Origin: JANNAV01 sp031384695
Lineage (GTDB): Bacteria; Pseudomonadota; Alphaproteobacteria; Rhodobacterales; Rhodobacteraceae
Direction: 5' to 3'
Assembly: GCA_031384695.1 (NCBI GenBank)
Contig: JANNAV010000268.1
Location: 1 to 6,419, forward strand
DNA: 6,419 bases
Part shown: positions 6,107 to 6,419 of the stretch, piece after piece
Position numbering within the stretch: position 1 is the first letter of the stretch
How the letters are laid out: each line of letters opens with the position of its first letter
The notes under the pieces: model-generated
Databases searched by the model: none
The model's input: only the letters and a program-made list of their open reading frames with translations
Told to the model about the DNA's origin: nothing
Position numbers and translations under genes: made by a program

Positions 6107-6419
6107 ATGCCCACCAATGTCGCCCTGACGGGGCTTGCCCGGGATCTTGCTGTACGTGGTGATAGTGGTCGTCCGATCCGCATTGGTCTTGTTGGTGCGG
6201 GTGAGATGGGCACCGATATCGTCAGCCGGGTCGCCCATATGCGGGGCATTGAAATTGGTGCGATCAGCGAGTTGAAGCCGGGGGCTGCGCGCAAATCGGT
6301 TGAGATTGCTTATGGCAATGGCGAGCGGGTGCAGGAGGTGGCGACCGGCGATGCGGCAAACGCGGCGATGGAGCAAGGCAAGGTTGCCGTCACCGACAAT
6401 GTGAACGCGCTGCTGGAGG
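6107..6419 (+). CDS. COG4091/DRL-like NAD(P)-dependent oxidoreductase, N-terminal part
   Basis: The first 104 residues of an open frame run off the right edge. AAGGAG (6093-6098) sits eight bases before the ATG. After a short helical lead the Rossmann signature is PIRIGLVGAGEMGTDIVSRV (23-42), with glycines 30, 32 and 35. IEIGAISEL then follows, typical of the homoserine-dehydrogenase-like COG4091 family, whose full members carry a C-terminal SAF domain. That family includes the Brucella DXR-like enzyme DRL, which makes 2-C-methylerythritol 4-phosphate from deoxyxylulose 5-phosphate. Here the gene sits with polyol dehydrogenases and a sugar kinase, so a catabolic redox or reductoisomerase step is more likely than isoprenoid synthesis. 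The SAF domain and catalytic residues lie beyond the window. A Gfo/Idh/MocA-type oxidoreductase is the alternative reading. Confidence 0.8.
   Translation, partial: MPTNVALTGLARDLAVRGDSGRPIRIGLVGAGEMGTDIVSRVAHMRGIEIGAISELKPGAARKSVEIAYGNGERVQEVATGDAANAAMEQGKVAVTDNVNALLE

Noticed and set aside
1..6419. CRISPR array, tRNA, rRNA or phage att site
   Set aside because: I saw no regularly spaced repeats, cloverleaf-type sequence, rRNA landmarks or matching att-like direct repeats.

Overview
The window looks like alphaproteobacterial chromosome, most likely Rhodobacterales (roseobacter-type). The evidence is GC-rich coding sequence, AGGAG ribosome sites, and protein families typical of that group. 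No rRNA, tRNA or other lineage marker is present, so the assignment is inference.

Layout. Positions 1-688 hold the decayed C-terminal part of an IS110-family transposase, with two in-frame stops and two frameshifts. Positions 689-1180 contain no gene I can support. From 1181 onward there is a compact, intact catabolic-type cluster. A leftward pair encodes a PfkB-family sugar kinase (2213-3160) followed by a SorC-family sugar-responsive regulator (1181-2128). A divergent control region (3161-3389) separates them from a rightward set: a zinc-dependent medium-chain alcohol/polyol dehydrogenase (3390-4427), a GlpD-like FAD-dependent polyol-phosphate dehydrogenase that overlaps it by 14 bases (4414-6012), and, after a 94-base gap with its own promoter-like signals, the start of a COG4091-type NAD(P)-dependent oxidoreductase (6107 to the window edge). 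COG4091 is the family of the Brucella DXR-like enzyme DRL.

How the genes may work together. A kinase, an NAD-linked polyol dehydrogenase, an FAD-linked polyol-phosphate dehydrogenase and a reductase or reductoisomerase under a SorC-type regulator fit uptake-and-degradation of a short, possibly branched, polyol. The substrate cannot be read from the sequence. Glycerol alone would not need this gene set, and the FAD enzyme differs from ordinary GlpD at pocket positions. No transporter lies in the window; one would be expected beyond the right edge, or once lay on the left, where the transposase remnant now sits.

The most distinctive non-coding signal is a shared element, GAACAT-(2 or 3 nt)-TGTCTATGT. 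It occurs in the pfkB promoter (3195-3212) and again just upstream of the promoter of the last gene (6033-6049). A degenerate relative lies ahead of sorC (2187-2196). I propose this as the operator of the SorC-family regulator.
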